DNA from: an uncultured Ellagibacter sp.
Lineage (GTDB): Bacteria > Actinomycetota > Coriobacteriia > Coriobacteriales > Eggerthellaceae
Direction of reading: 5' to 3'
NCBI GenBank assembly: GCA_934613165.1
Contig: CAKTSW010000103.1
Location: 1 to 5,809 of the forward strand
Length of the DNA stretch: 5,809 nt
Shown: piece after piece, positions 1 to 5,678 of the stretch
Position numbering within the stretch: position 1 is the stretch's first letter
Layout of the letters: each line of letters starts with the position of its first letter
The notes under the pieces: model-generated
The model's input: the letters and a program-made list of their open reading frames with translations, nothing else
What the model was told of the DNA's origin: nothing
Database searches by the model: none
Made by a program: the position numbers and the translations under genes

Positions 1-2144
1 GAATGCTGGCGGTACGTGGAAACCGGCGTGACCATGGACAAGGGGTAGGTCTGCGTCCAGGGGTGGTAGTAGCTGTCGTTCGCCGTCACGTCCTGGTAGG
101 TCGGCTGCCAACGCGGGTAGGCGTCGTAGTGCCCGCCGTAGCGCGTCTTGGTGAGGTCGGTGTTCTTGACGTACGAGCTTTCGAACTCGATCTTGCCGGA
201 CGGGGTCTTGAACGGGGAGCGGTCCCATTCGACGGTGTTCTTGAACGGGTAGAACCACTCGCCCGGCTCGCCGGGAACGCGGATGATCGGTTTCTTCTGG
301 AATTCCTCCCACGACGGCGGCTCGACGCCGTAGTAGCCGAGGATGCCCGTCTCGTCCTTCGCCCATTCCTCGTAGGCCGGCTTGTAGATGCGCTCGATGA
401 CCTGCTCGTCCCAGTCGCGCCAATCGGTGACGTCGAGCATCTTGGGGTTGAACTTGTCCGCGAACCCGAGCCTGCGCGCAAGCTCCATCCAGACCCAGTC
501 CTTCGAGCGGATTTCCCCCGGAGGGTTCACGCCCTTGCCTGCGAACAGGAAGTAGTTCATCATGCCCGAAGGCGAGCCCCAGAAGCGGTTGATGCCGAAG
601 AAGTGCATGTCCGTCGACTCGAACTGGATGACCGGCGAAGGCAAGACGATGTCCAAAAACTCCATGGAAGGCTGGTCTTTGAAGTACTGCCAGCCCCACG
701 AGAACTCCATGTTGGCAAAGCCCTTCATGCGCTTCGACACGTTGTGCTGGTTGTTGATGTAGTTGTTGGGGATGATGGCCATCTTCAGGCACGGCAGCGG
801 GCTTTCGGGCGGGCAGCCGATGCGGCGGCGGAACTCGTCTTCGGTGATCTCGCCGGCGGCATAGAGCTTCTGGCAGTGCATGAGCTCGGTGACCTTGTTG
901 TTGTTGTTCGTGATCGGGTTCACGACATCGCCCGGGATCTGGCCGGTGTTGGGAACGGGCGCGAAGATGCGCGGCTGGGTGACAAGGCACGCGCCGCCGC
1001 CCTCGCAGCCGCCGGGGATGGACAGATTGCCCGTCATCGCCTGGAGCAGCATCGCCACTGCGGCCGCGTAATCGCCCAGGTTTCGCTTGGAAACGCCGTA
1101 CATCTGCTGCAGGTGCACGGGTTTCATGGACGCGTAGTAGCGCGCGAACTCGCGGATCGTTTCCGCAGGGATGCCGGTGATGGGCTCGGCCCACTCGGGG
1201 TCGTGCACGACGCCGTCGACCTCGCCCACGATGTAGCGGCGCCACTCCTCGAAGCCGTCGGGCTCGACCCATTTCGCGACGTAATCGTGGTCGTAGAGGT
1301 CCTCGGTGTAGAGGACATGGGCCACGGCCAGGCCGAACGCGGTGTCGGTGCCGGGGCGGATGGGGATCCACTGCGCGCCCAAGACCTCTGCGGAGACGTT
1401 GTAGACCGGGTCGATGAGGATGAACTTGCAGCCGCGCTCCTGGGCGAGCTTCATGTAGTAGGGCACGTGCCCGAACCAGGAGACCATCGGGTCGAAGCCC
1501 CACAGGACCACGAGCTTCGAGTTGAGCAGGTCGGGCGCCTCGAAGCCCGGGTAGGCGTCGGAGGTTCCCTTGATGAGGCAGTCCGTCAGCCGGACGCCGA
1601 GGTGGAAGTCCTCGGCCGCGGCGCCGCCGGAGGTGGAATGGTCGCCCCAGCCGGTGATGGTGCCCGGCATGTACGACGCGAACGGGAAGTCGGAGCTCTC
1701 GAACGCGACGTAGTAGCAGTAGTACAGCCACGGGTGGTCGGGGTTTTCCTTCGCCATCGTCTTCATCTTCTCGGCGATGGTGTCGAGCGCCTCATCCCAG
1801 CTGATGCGCTCGAAGTGCCCGCGGCCGCTGCCCTTCTCGCCCACGCGCTTCATGGGGTAGAGCAGGCGGTTCTCGGAATAGAGCTCCTGGCGCCAGGCGT
1901 GGCCCATCGGGCACGCGCGGGTTTGCAGCATGCCGGTCTGCACGGCGTTCTCGTCGTCGTCTTCGCGCGCTATCCCTGCGTTGACCGAGTCGTCGGGCTC
2001 GATCGAGACGACCTTGCCGTCCTTGATGCCGCACTTGATGAGGCACGTGGCGTCCCAGCAGCCGTTGTTATGGCACGTGGTGTAGAAGTACTCGACGTCT
2101 TCGTGCCGCTCACCGTACTTCTCGACGAGTGATTCTCTTGACAT
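1..2144 (-). CDS. Molybdopterin (bis-MGD) oxidoreductase, DMSO reductase superfamily, catalytic subunit; C-terminus missing
   Basis: Enzymes of this superfamily carry a bis-molybdopterin-guanine-dinucleotide Mo cofactor and catalyse two-electron redox, hydroxyl-transfer or reductive dehydroxylation reactions. The visible 714 residues start with an Fe-S motif (C24, C29, C34, C38, then C78 in RACPMG). ERISWDEALDTIA follows at about 112-124, then VVLWGFDP at about 212-219, the MGD-binding IRPGTDTAFG, a PGGCEGG stretch and TPSGKIEFES at 647-656. The window edge cuts the protein at YRQHS, where the C-terminal dinucleotide-binding domain begins, so roughly 100-200 residues are probably missing. ATG at 2144 is chosen because a GGAGGAAGGAG ribosome binding site precedes it. 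The N-terminus has no twin-arginine signal or membrane segment, so a cytoplasmic enzyme is likely. The Mo-ligand residue is uncertain; the serines/threonine of GDHSTSGG (167-174) sit about where a ligand is expected. The substrate cannot be read from sequence. Gut Coriobacteriia use related enzymes as catechol dehydroxylases, which is one possibility. An electron-transfer partner may lie beyond the left edge. Confidence 0.93.
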   Translation of the reverse strand, partial: MSRESLVEKYGERHEDVEYFYTTCHNNGCWDATCLIKCGIKDGKVVSIEPDDSVNAGIAREDDDENAVQTGMLQTRACPMGHAWRQELYSENRLLYPMKRVGEKGSGRGHFERISWDEALDTIAEKMKTMAKENPDHPWLYYCYYVAFESSDFPFASYMPGTITGWGDHSTSGGAAAEDFHLGVRLTDCLIKGTSDAYPGFEAPDLLNSKLVVLWGFDPMVSWFGHVPYYMKLAQERGCKFILIDPVYNVSAEVLGAQWIPIRPGTDTAFGLAVAHVLYTEDLYDHDYVAKWVEPDGFEEWRRYIVGEVDGVVHDPEWAEPITGIPAETIREFARYYASMKPVHLQQMYGVSKRNLGDYAAAVAMLLQAMTGNLSIPGGCEGGGACLVTQPRIFAPVPNTGQIPGDVVNPITNNNNKVTELMHCQKLYAAGEITEDEFRRRIGCPPESPLPCLKMAIIPNNYINNQHNVSKRMKGFANMEFSWGWQYFKDQPSMEFLDIVLPSPVIQFESTDMHFFGINRFWGSPSGMMNYFLFAGKGVNPPGEIRSKDWVWMELARRLGFADKFNPKMLDVTDWRDWDEQVIERIYKPAYEEWAKDETGILGYYGVEPPSWEEFQKKPIIRVPGEPGEWFYPFKNTVEWDRSPFKTPSGKIEFESSYVKNTDLTKTRYGGHYDAYPRWQPTYQDVTANDSYYHPWTQTYPLSMVTPVSTYRQH

Positions 2145-2150
2145 TCCCCT

Positions 2151-2161
2151 CTCCTTCCTCC
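2151..2161 (-). promoter_or_regulatory. Ribosome binding site of the Mo oxidoreductase
   Basis: On the minus strand the mRNA reads GGAGGAAGGAG just before ATG 2144. The inner AGGAG lies 6 nt from the start and GGAGG lies 12 nt from it. This purine-rich double Shine-Dalgarno fixes the start codon and predicts efficient translation. Confidence 0.75.
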
Positions 2162-2192
2162 GTTAAGAAGCGAGCTCGGGTAAGAGCCCCCT

Positions 2193-2213
2193 TTGCGCCC
2201 CCTCGCGGCGCAA
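2193..2213. repeat. 7-bp inverted repeat in the Mo-enzyme leader
   Basis: TTGCGCC (2193-2199) and GGCGCAA (2207-2213) are perfect reverse complements separated by 7 nt, 49 nt upstream of the Mo-enzyme start. It could be an operator or a leader hairpin. No T-run follows on the minus strand, so a terminator is unlikely. In DNA this GC-rich such a repeat can also arise by chance. Confidence 0.4.
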
Positions 2214-2258
2214 CCTCTGGCTCGATTCTGAAGGGCGCGCGCGTAAAGCGTCCAGGGT

Positions 2259-2343
2259 GTTTCCGTTTCCGGGAAAAGCAAGCACGTTTCGCGGGCGCAT
2301 CGTTTCTGGATACCGAGATTTCAGAACGATAAATCCCCGAAAC
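2259..2343. promoter_or_regulatory. Cluster of GTTTC/GAAAC words in the divergent intergenic region
   Basis: GTTTC occurs at 2259-2263, 2265-2269, 2286-2290 and 2302-2306, and its reverse complement GAAAC at 2339-2343. Within the cluster, 2266-2276 is an 11-bp near-palindrome (TTTCC-G-GGAAA). The words lie upstream of both divergent genes (Mo enzyme and Fic-like protein), where activator or repressor sites are expected. No clear sigma-70 promoter for the Mo enzyme could be found here, which would fit a gene that depends on an activator. Function is inferred only. Confidence 0.3.
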
Positions 2344-2353
2344 CGGGTGCATT

Positions 2354-2383
2354 TCGCAACCGTTATGCGCAAGCTGCTATAGT
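2354..2383 (+). promoter_or_regulatory. Likely promoter of the Fic-like gene
   Basis: TATAGT at 2378-2383 matches the -10 consensus at 5 of 6 positions. The best -35 candidate, TCGCAA at 2354-2359 with an 18-nt spacer, is poor (3 of 6). Transcription would begin near 2390 and give a leader of about 30 nt. Confidence 0.4.
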
Positions 2384-2419
2384 AGGATGAAGAGGGAGCA
2401 CTCATGATTTGGGGGAATC

Positions 2420-3580
2420 ATGGATTACCATCAGTCTTTTTCGGCGGAAACGCAGGCGGCGTTCTTCAAGGCCGAAGCGGAGATGATCCGGTTCGGGGAA
2501 CATGCTGCGCGCCTGCCCTACGCGCGTTACATGCGCAACACCATGCTCGCCATCGACGCCGTGTTCGCCACCCGGATGATACACGACGTTTCGCTGCCTC
2601 CCGTCCCGCTGATCGTCGTCTTCGACGTCGCCGAATGGAAGTACGGCCGCGACGTCGAGCGCTGCATGAGGGAGAACTACTCGCTGTTCGGGCTGCCCGA
2701 CGATATGCGCGAGGCGACCTTGGAAGCGCTCTACTACATGCAGGCGCTCGACTGGGTTTCGCGTATCGCGAAGCCGGGGTTCGAGGCTGCGCCCGATATG
2801 CTCGTGCGGCTCAACGAGATGCTGCTTCGCGGAAGCGCCGCTGCGGGCGACCACGGTTTCCGCAAGGCATACCTTCCCTACAAGAAGGGTTCCGCACCCA
2901 AGGCCATCCCGCAGGAAATCGCCGAGCTGTGCGAATTCTGCAACGGAGACTTCTTCTCGCCCTTGGGGCAGGCGTCGGTGATCCACCACGCGTTCGAGCG
3001 CATCGTGCCGTTCGATTCGATGATCGACCGGACGGGCCTTCTGTTCTCGTTCATGCCGATGTTTCGGCGGGGGTTGTTCGCAGACGAGCTCATCGTGCCC
3101 ATCTGCTGGGGCGCGTCGCTTGAAAAGGAGTACCGCAAAACGCTGAAGAACGCGAGCCGCGACGACCTTGCCAGCGAGAACCACCGCTTCTACAAGGAGC
3201 GCTGGGCCGCCTACAACGCGCGGAACACCTCCGCCGCCGTGATCGTGGCGAACATGTTTCTGTCCAAGGTGAGCCGGCTGCGCGAAAGCTGGAGAGGAAG
3301 CGGGCTTAAGATTCCCGCGAACTCGGCGCTCGACAAGCTGCTCGATTTGCTTTTGGCCATACCGCAGCTCGCCACGAAGCATGCCGCGAGCAGCATCGGC
3401 AAGAGCTACGGCGCCACGAACGAGGCGCTGCACCAGCTGGTGCGGGCCGGCATCGCGCGGGAGGTCGCCGTCGATAACCGGGAGCGGCTGTTCGTGTGCG
3501 ACCAGTCGGGCGCCCTCATCGCCGATTTCGTGAACGATCTTGAGAAAGTGGGCGAAAACGCCCTTGGGCCGAACGAATAG
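2420..3580 (+). CDS. Fic/DOC-fold protein with degenerate active site and C-terminal winged helix
   Basis: This 386-residue protein follows the layout of bacterial Fic proteins. It has an N-terminal helical part (about 1-120) and a Fic core (about 125-245) with LNEMLLRG, GDHGFRKAYLPY and HHAFERIVPFDSMIDRTGLL. A linker (WAAYN...) leads to a winged helix at about 303-362 (LDKLLDLLLAIPQLA...VRAGIAREV...RERLF). Active Fic enzymes transfer AMP or related groups using HPFx(D/E)GNGRxxR. Here the catalytic His is V196 and the GNG is replaced, with only P197, F198, R204 and G206 kept. The inhibitory (S/T)xxxE(G/N) helix also seems lost (T51-R-M-I-H55-D56). AMP transfer is therefore unlikely; a DNA-binding or scaffold role is the better inference. 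ATG 2420 is the only usable start, since an in-frame TGA lies at 2405-2407. Its ribosome binding site GGGGGA (2411-2416) sits unusually close. A second ATG at 2404 has a better-placed purine run but opens a different frame. The gene is transcribed divergently from the Mo oxidoreductase. Confidence 0.8.
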   Translation: MDYHQSFSAETQAAFFKAEAEMIRFGEHAARLPYARYMRNTMLAIDAVFATRMIHDVSLPPVPLIVVFDVAEWKYGRDVERCMRENYSLFGLPDDMREATLEALYYMQALDWVSRIAKPGFEAAPDMLVRLNEMLLRGSAAAGDHGFRKAYLPYKKGSAPKAIPQEIAELCEFCNGDFFSPLGQASVIHHAFERIVPFDSMIDRTGLLFSFMPMFRRGLFADELIVPICWGASLEKEYRKTLKNASRDDLASENHRFYKERWAAYNARNTSAAVIVANMFLSKVSRLRESWRGSGLKIPANSALDKLLDLLLAIPQLATKHAASSIGKSYGATNEALHQLVRAGIAREVAVDNRERLFVCDQSGALIADFVNDLEKVGENALGPNE

Positions 3581-3711
3581 CGGAAGGCCGCGAATCGAGA
3601 GCGACAACGCGCGGCTCGCAAGGCGGCGCGAGGAGCGTTCCACCTGTTAGGAGAGGCGTTGGCGGCAACCGATGGCAAAGACGCCTCGCCGGGCCGGCGC
3701 GCCGCGAAAGT

Positions 3712-3744
3712 TCCCCTGCCTCGGCACCCGAGGCGCGAAGGGGA
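3712..3744. terminator. GC-rich hairpin A between convergent genes (possible terminator)
   Basis: An inner stem pairs GCCTCGG (3718-3724) with CCGAGGC (3728-3734) around a CAC loop. An outer stem pairs TCCCCT (3712-3717) with AGGGGA (3739-3744) across a 4-nt bulge. It lies between the ends of the Fic-like gene and the small minus-strand gene, where a bidirectional terminator is expected. Neither strand has a good T-run after it, so the terminator call is weak. It shares bases with hairpin B. Confidence 0.45.
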
Positions 3745-3770
3745 CGGGAATGAAACCCCGCCCCCTTCGC
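3735..3770. terminator. GC-rich hairpin B overlapping hairpin A
   Basis: GCGAAGGGG (3735-3743) pairs perfectly with CCCCTTCGC (3762-3770). After one A-C mismatch (3744/3761) a further four pairs form (3745-3748 with 3757-3760), leaving an 8-nt loop. The pairing uses 3739-3744, which hairpin A also needs, so only one can form at a time. It may be a terminator for either convergent gene or part of a structured RNA. No T-run follows. Confidence 0.45.
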
Positions 3771-3802
3771 CTGGAAGCCTTAACGCCCATGCGGGCCGTA
3801 AG

Positions 3803-4036
3803 CTACTTCGCCGCCTCGCCCGTCGAGTCGCTGTGGAAGTTGGAGTAGCCTCCCACGGCGTTCGCATTGAAACGGCCTTCCGTCTTCGAGAAGAAAACCT
3901 GGGTCTGCATCAGGTCCTTGATGGAAACGCCGACGGCGCCCATCGCCTCTTTCTGGCTTTTCCCCTCGTCGATGTAGCCGTTGAGCACTTCAGCCTTCTT
4001 CGAAGACTCGAGAGCCATGAATTCCGCGCGATCCAT
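3803..4036 (-). CDS. Unrecognised 77-residue protein with helix-turn-helix-like segment
   Basis: I do not recognise a named family. The protein begins MDRAEFMALESSKKAEVLNG and looks helical through about residue 24. A segment resembling a helix-turn-helix follows at about 26-47 (KSQKEAMGAVGVSIKDLMQT, with the G36-V37-S38 turn). The tail is polar and Gly/Ser-rich (GGYSNFHSDS) and ends at K77. There is no signal peptide, membrane helix or cysteine. ATG 4036 is preferred because AGGGGG lies 6 nt upstream; a TTG at 4054 would add six residues but would place that ribosome binding site inside the gene. A TATAAT box upstream supports independent transcription. It could be a small DNA-binding regulator or a protein-interaction module. 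Reality of the gene is well supported; function is unknown. Confidence 0.75.
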   Translation of the reverse strand: MDRAEFMALESSKKAEVLNGYIDEGKSQKEAMGAVGVSIKDLMQTQVFFSKTEGRFNANAVGGYSNFHSDSTGEAAK

Positions 4037-4042
4037 TGTTTG

Positions 4043-4048
4043 CCCCCT
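4043..4048 (-). promoter_or_regulatory. Ribosome binding site deciding the start of the 77-residue protein
   Basis: The mRNA reads AGGGGG, then six bases (CAAACA), then ATG at 4036. This spacing is near ideal and favours ATG 4036 over the upstream in-frame TTG 4054. Confidence 0.65.
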
Positions 4049-4076
4049 AACCAAGCATGGCCAATACGCTGCTTCG

Positions 4077-4105
4077 ATTATAGGAACGCGCGCGCCCCGA
4101 CTTAA
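4077..4105 (-). promoter_or_regulatory. Sigma-70-like promoter of the 77-residue protein
   Basis: A perfect TATAAT is read on the minus strand at 4082-4077. TTAAGT (4105-4100) sits 17 nt upstream as a weak -35 (3 of 6). Transcription would start near 4070, giving a leader of about 34 nt before ATG 4036. Confidence 0.55.
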
Positions 4106-4120
4106 GGATGTTTCCGTTTA

Positions 4121-4133
4121 CCCGAAGTTCGGG
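4121..4133. terminator. Short palindrome downstream of the ATPase gene (weak terminator candidate)
   Basis: CCCGAA-G-TTCGGG is a perfect 6-bp inverted repeat with a single central base, 44 nt beyond the ATPase stop codon. As RNA the central base cannot make a stable loop without opening pairs, and no T-run follows on the minus strand. It may instead be a protein-binding palindrome upstream of the small gene's -35. A second weak inverted repeat, GCGCT/AGCGC, lies at 4139-4160. Confidence 0.3.
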
Positions 4134-4176
4134 AATAAGCGCTGCTAGCATGCCGAGCGCCTTGCCGGACCTTAGC

Positions 4177-5460
4177 CTATGCAGTCAAACATGTTATCGG
4201 GATGACGAAAACGCCGTCTTGCCGACGCGTCGCATAGCCACCCGGCGTGATCACAGCGCAAAACGCCGGCTCGCCCATAACCGTAACGTCGATTTTCTCC
4301 CTCAGCCGCAAGAGCCCTTCCGCCCCCTCTTCCACGAGCGAAGCGCCTAATTTCATCTCGAAAAGCGCATAGCGGCCATCGCGGAGCTGGACGACCGCAT
4401 CGGCCTCGCGCCCCGATTCGTCGTGATAGTGGAAGACCTCCCCCGAAAGCGCCTGAGCATAGACGCGAAGGTCGCGCACGCAAAGCGACTCGAACAGCAG
4501 TCCCAAGGTAGCGGTATCCATGAGAAGCGATCTCGGACTTGCGCCGAGCGCCGCCGCCGCAATAGACGGGCAAGCGTAATGGCGGGTAGGCGTTTTGGTT
4601 ATGCGCGATTTTGCGCGCAGTGAAGGAGTCCACGCGGAAAGTTCCTGGATAACGTACAGCCGCCGCAAAGCGGCCAAGTAGCCATTAACAGTATCGCGAG
4701 ACAAATCGATGTCGCGTGCCTTCAAATCCTTATTGATGGTTGACTGCGTCGCCTGCGACGACGTCACGCGCGCGTATTCCCGCATTATCAAGCGCGCATA
4801 CTGGGAGTTGCGCTCGACGTCATCGACGCGAGAGATGTCTTGTTCGGCGATGGTGGAGAGGTAGTCCCCGGCAAGCTCAAGAGCATCCTCTTTGTTCGGC
4901 AGCGTTACAGCACGAGGCCATCCGCCTCGGCAAATAAGATATGCGATTCCCTCTATGTCACATTCCGAGTAGCCGGAACAATCGTCTTGGCCGTCGAACA
5001 ATGCGCCCAAGGACACCTCGGACGTCGAGTCTCTCGACTCTGCAAGACTCATAAGCCCCATGTCGACAGACGCGATTCTTCCCGCGCCGGAATGCGAAGG
5101 ACGCGCGATAGGCGTCGAAGACCCCGTAAGCAAGAATCGGCCCGGCTCGCCATCGCCGTCCACTTCGAAGCGAACGGCGTCCCAAAGCTGCGGAGCTTCC
5201 TGCCACTCATCGATAAGGCGCGGCGCCGGCCCTTTGAGCAAAAGCGACGGCTTCGTTTCGGCCAAGAGCCGATAATCCCCCCGCTTATCGGGGTCTTGCA
5301 TCATGACCCAACTAGAAGCTTGCTGCATGGCCGATTGCGTTTTCCCGCACCATTTCGGGCCGCGGATTTCCACGGCCCCGATATAACCGAGTTTTCGCGC
5401 AATGAGCTTGTCGGTGAAACGAGGCAGGTACTGGGTTGCATTCATTTTTCGATTAACCAT
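4177..5460 (-). CDS. AAA ATPase of the DUF4143 type with PD-(D/E)XK-like C-terminal domain
   Basis: The 427-residue protein has the order typical of this family. A short lead-in (YLPRFTDKLI) is followed by Walker A GPKWCGKT (34-41) and Walker B RLIDEW (81-86). Next come FLLTGSSTP (about 109-117) and an RIASVDMGLMSLAES segment. A helical or winged-helix region spans about 220-277 (INKDLKARDIDLSRDTVNGY), followed by the C-terminal DUF4143 region. The last part carries LLFESL, then GREADAVVQL and FEMKLG (D354, E368, K370), which fits a PD-(D/E)XK nuclease-like fold. Cellular function of the family is not established. ATG 5460 is chosen because AGGAAGAGG precedes it; a TTG at 5529 would run the gene through the repeat array. 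The gene appears less GC-rich than its neighbours, which may mean acquisition by transfer. It is read in the same direction as polA but from its own promoter. The product is probably cytoplasmic. Confidence 0.9.
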   Translation of the reverse strand: MVNRKMNATQYLPRFTDKLIARKLGYIGAVEIRGPKWCGKTQSAMQQASSWVMMQDPDKRGDYRLLAETKPSLLLKGPAPRLIDEWQEAPQLWDAVRFEVDGDGEPGRFLLTGSSTPIARPSHSGAGRIASVDMGLMSLAESRDSTSEVSLGALFDGQDDCSGYSECDIEGIAYLICRGGWPRAVTLPNKEDALELAGDYLSTIAEQDISRVDDVERNSQYARLIMREYARVTSSQATQSTINKDLKARDIDLSRDTVNGYLAALRRLYVIQELSAWTPSLRAKSRITKTPTRHYACPSIAAAALGASPRSLLMDTATLGLLFESLCVRDLRVYAQALSGEVFHYHDESGREADAVVQLRDGRYALFEMKLGASLVEEGAEGLLRLREKIDVTVMGEPAFCAVITPGGYATRRQDGVFVIPITCLTA

Positions 5461-5464
5461 AGCG

Positions 5465-5473
5465 CCTCTTCCT
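5465..5473 (-). promoter_or_regulatory. Ribosome binding site deciding the ATPase start
   Basis: The minus strand reads AGGAAGAGG, then CGCT, then ATG 5460. This supports 5460 over ATG 5445, which has only an A-rich stretch before it, and over TTG 5529 inside the repeats. Confidence 0.6.
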
Positions 5474-5518
5474 GCGAAAACAACCGATTGCGGAGTTTTC
5501 AACCCACCGATTGCGATA

Positions 5519-5548
5519 ATTATAACCAACCGATTGCGGAGTTTTCAA
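5519..5548 (-). promoter_or_regulatory. ATPase promoter embedded in the repeats
   Basis: On the minus strand TTGAAA (5548-5543, 5 of 6 to the -35 consensus) comes from repeat unit 3. TATAAT (5524-5519, perfect) comes from unit 2, with an 18-nt spacer. Transcription would begin near 5512 and leave about 52 nt before ATG 5460. Any protein that binds the repeats would cover this promoter, suggesting autoregulation or phase-like control. Confidence 0.65.
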
Positions 5549-5576
5549 CCTGCCGATTGCGAGATTTTCAACCCAC

Positions 5577-5590
5577 CGATTTCGAAATCG
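5577..5590. repeat. 14-bp perfect palindrome in the last repeat unit
   Basis: CGATTTCGAAATCG is its own reverse complement. It sits at the polA-proximal end of the 23-bp array, upstream of the ATPase -35 box, a usual place for a dimeric regulator site. Confidence 0.6.
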
Positions 5591-5626
5591 ATTGGGCCCG
5601 GGCGCGCACGGTTCCGTACTCTTCCC

Positions 5627-5654
5627 GCTCCCGGCGTCACGTGTCGTCGGGAGC
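5627..5654 (-). terminator. Hairpin after polA (possible terminator)
   Basis: GCTCCCG (5627-5633) pairs with CGGGAGC (5648-5654) around a 14-nt loop. It begins about 25 nt past the polA stop codon and precedes the ATPase promoter, as expected of a terminator. The following bases on the minus strand are GGGAAGAG rather than a T-run, so it is not a classical intrinsic terminator. Confidence 0.4.
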
Positions 5655-5678
5655 AGGCAATGCCTTGGCGCGCAACGC

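Larger units (their letters stand above)
5484..5598. repeat. Five tandem 23-bp repeats upstream of the ATPase gene
   Basis: CCGATT recurs at 5484, 5507, 5530, 5553 and 5576, an exact 23-bp period. Units 1, 3 and 4 share CCGATTGCG, then a variable GAG/GAG/AGA, then TTTTCAACC. Unit 2 (5507-5529) has diverged in its middle and supplies the -10 box. Unit 5 (5576-5598) keeps only its first bases and turns into a 14-bp palindrome. The units abut without spacers, so this is not CRISPR. Iteron-like binding sites for a regulator, possibly the ATPase itself, are the most likely meaning. Confidence 0.9.

Noticed and set aside
3..2132. Long plus-strand open frame of 709 codons opposite the Mo oxidoreductase
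   Set aside because: It mirrors the real gene's codons; the product is a low-complexity Val/Arg/Asp/Leu-rich sequence with no domain, while the minus strand gives clear Mo-enzyme motifs. Strong GC bias at third positions keeps the antisense frame open.
2404..3123. Plus-strand frame from ATG 2404, with a good purine run before it
   Set aside because: The product is Arg/Ala-rich and out of frame with the Fic domain. The ATG may cause some false initiation, but a 239-residue protein is not credible.
2402..3643. Minus-strand open frame of 413 codons opposite the Fic-like gene
   Set aside because: Antisense shadow without recognisable motifs; the plus strand has a promoter, ribosome binding site and Fic domain order.
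4109..4119. TGTTTCCGTTT shared with 2258-2268, as a common operator of two minus-strand genes
   Set aside because: An 11-bp match between two places in a window of this size is expected by chance a few times, and the surrounding bases differ.
5461..5529. N-terminal extension of the ATPase from TTG 5529
   Set aside because: It would translate the repeats and the predicted transcription start lies inside it; ATG 5460 has a ribosome binding site and fits the family's usual start.
5484..5598. CRISPR array
   Set aside because: The 23-bp units are directly adjacent with no unique spacers, and no cas gene is present.
5597..5606. GC-rich GCCCGGGCGC stretch as an origin or attachment site
   Set aside because: No supporting repeats, integrase or replication gene; it is ordinary sequence in GC-rich DNA.
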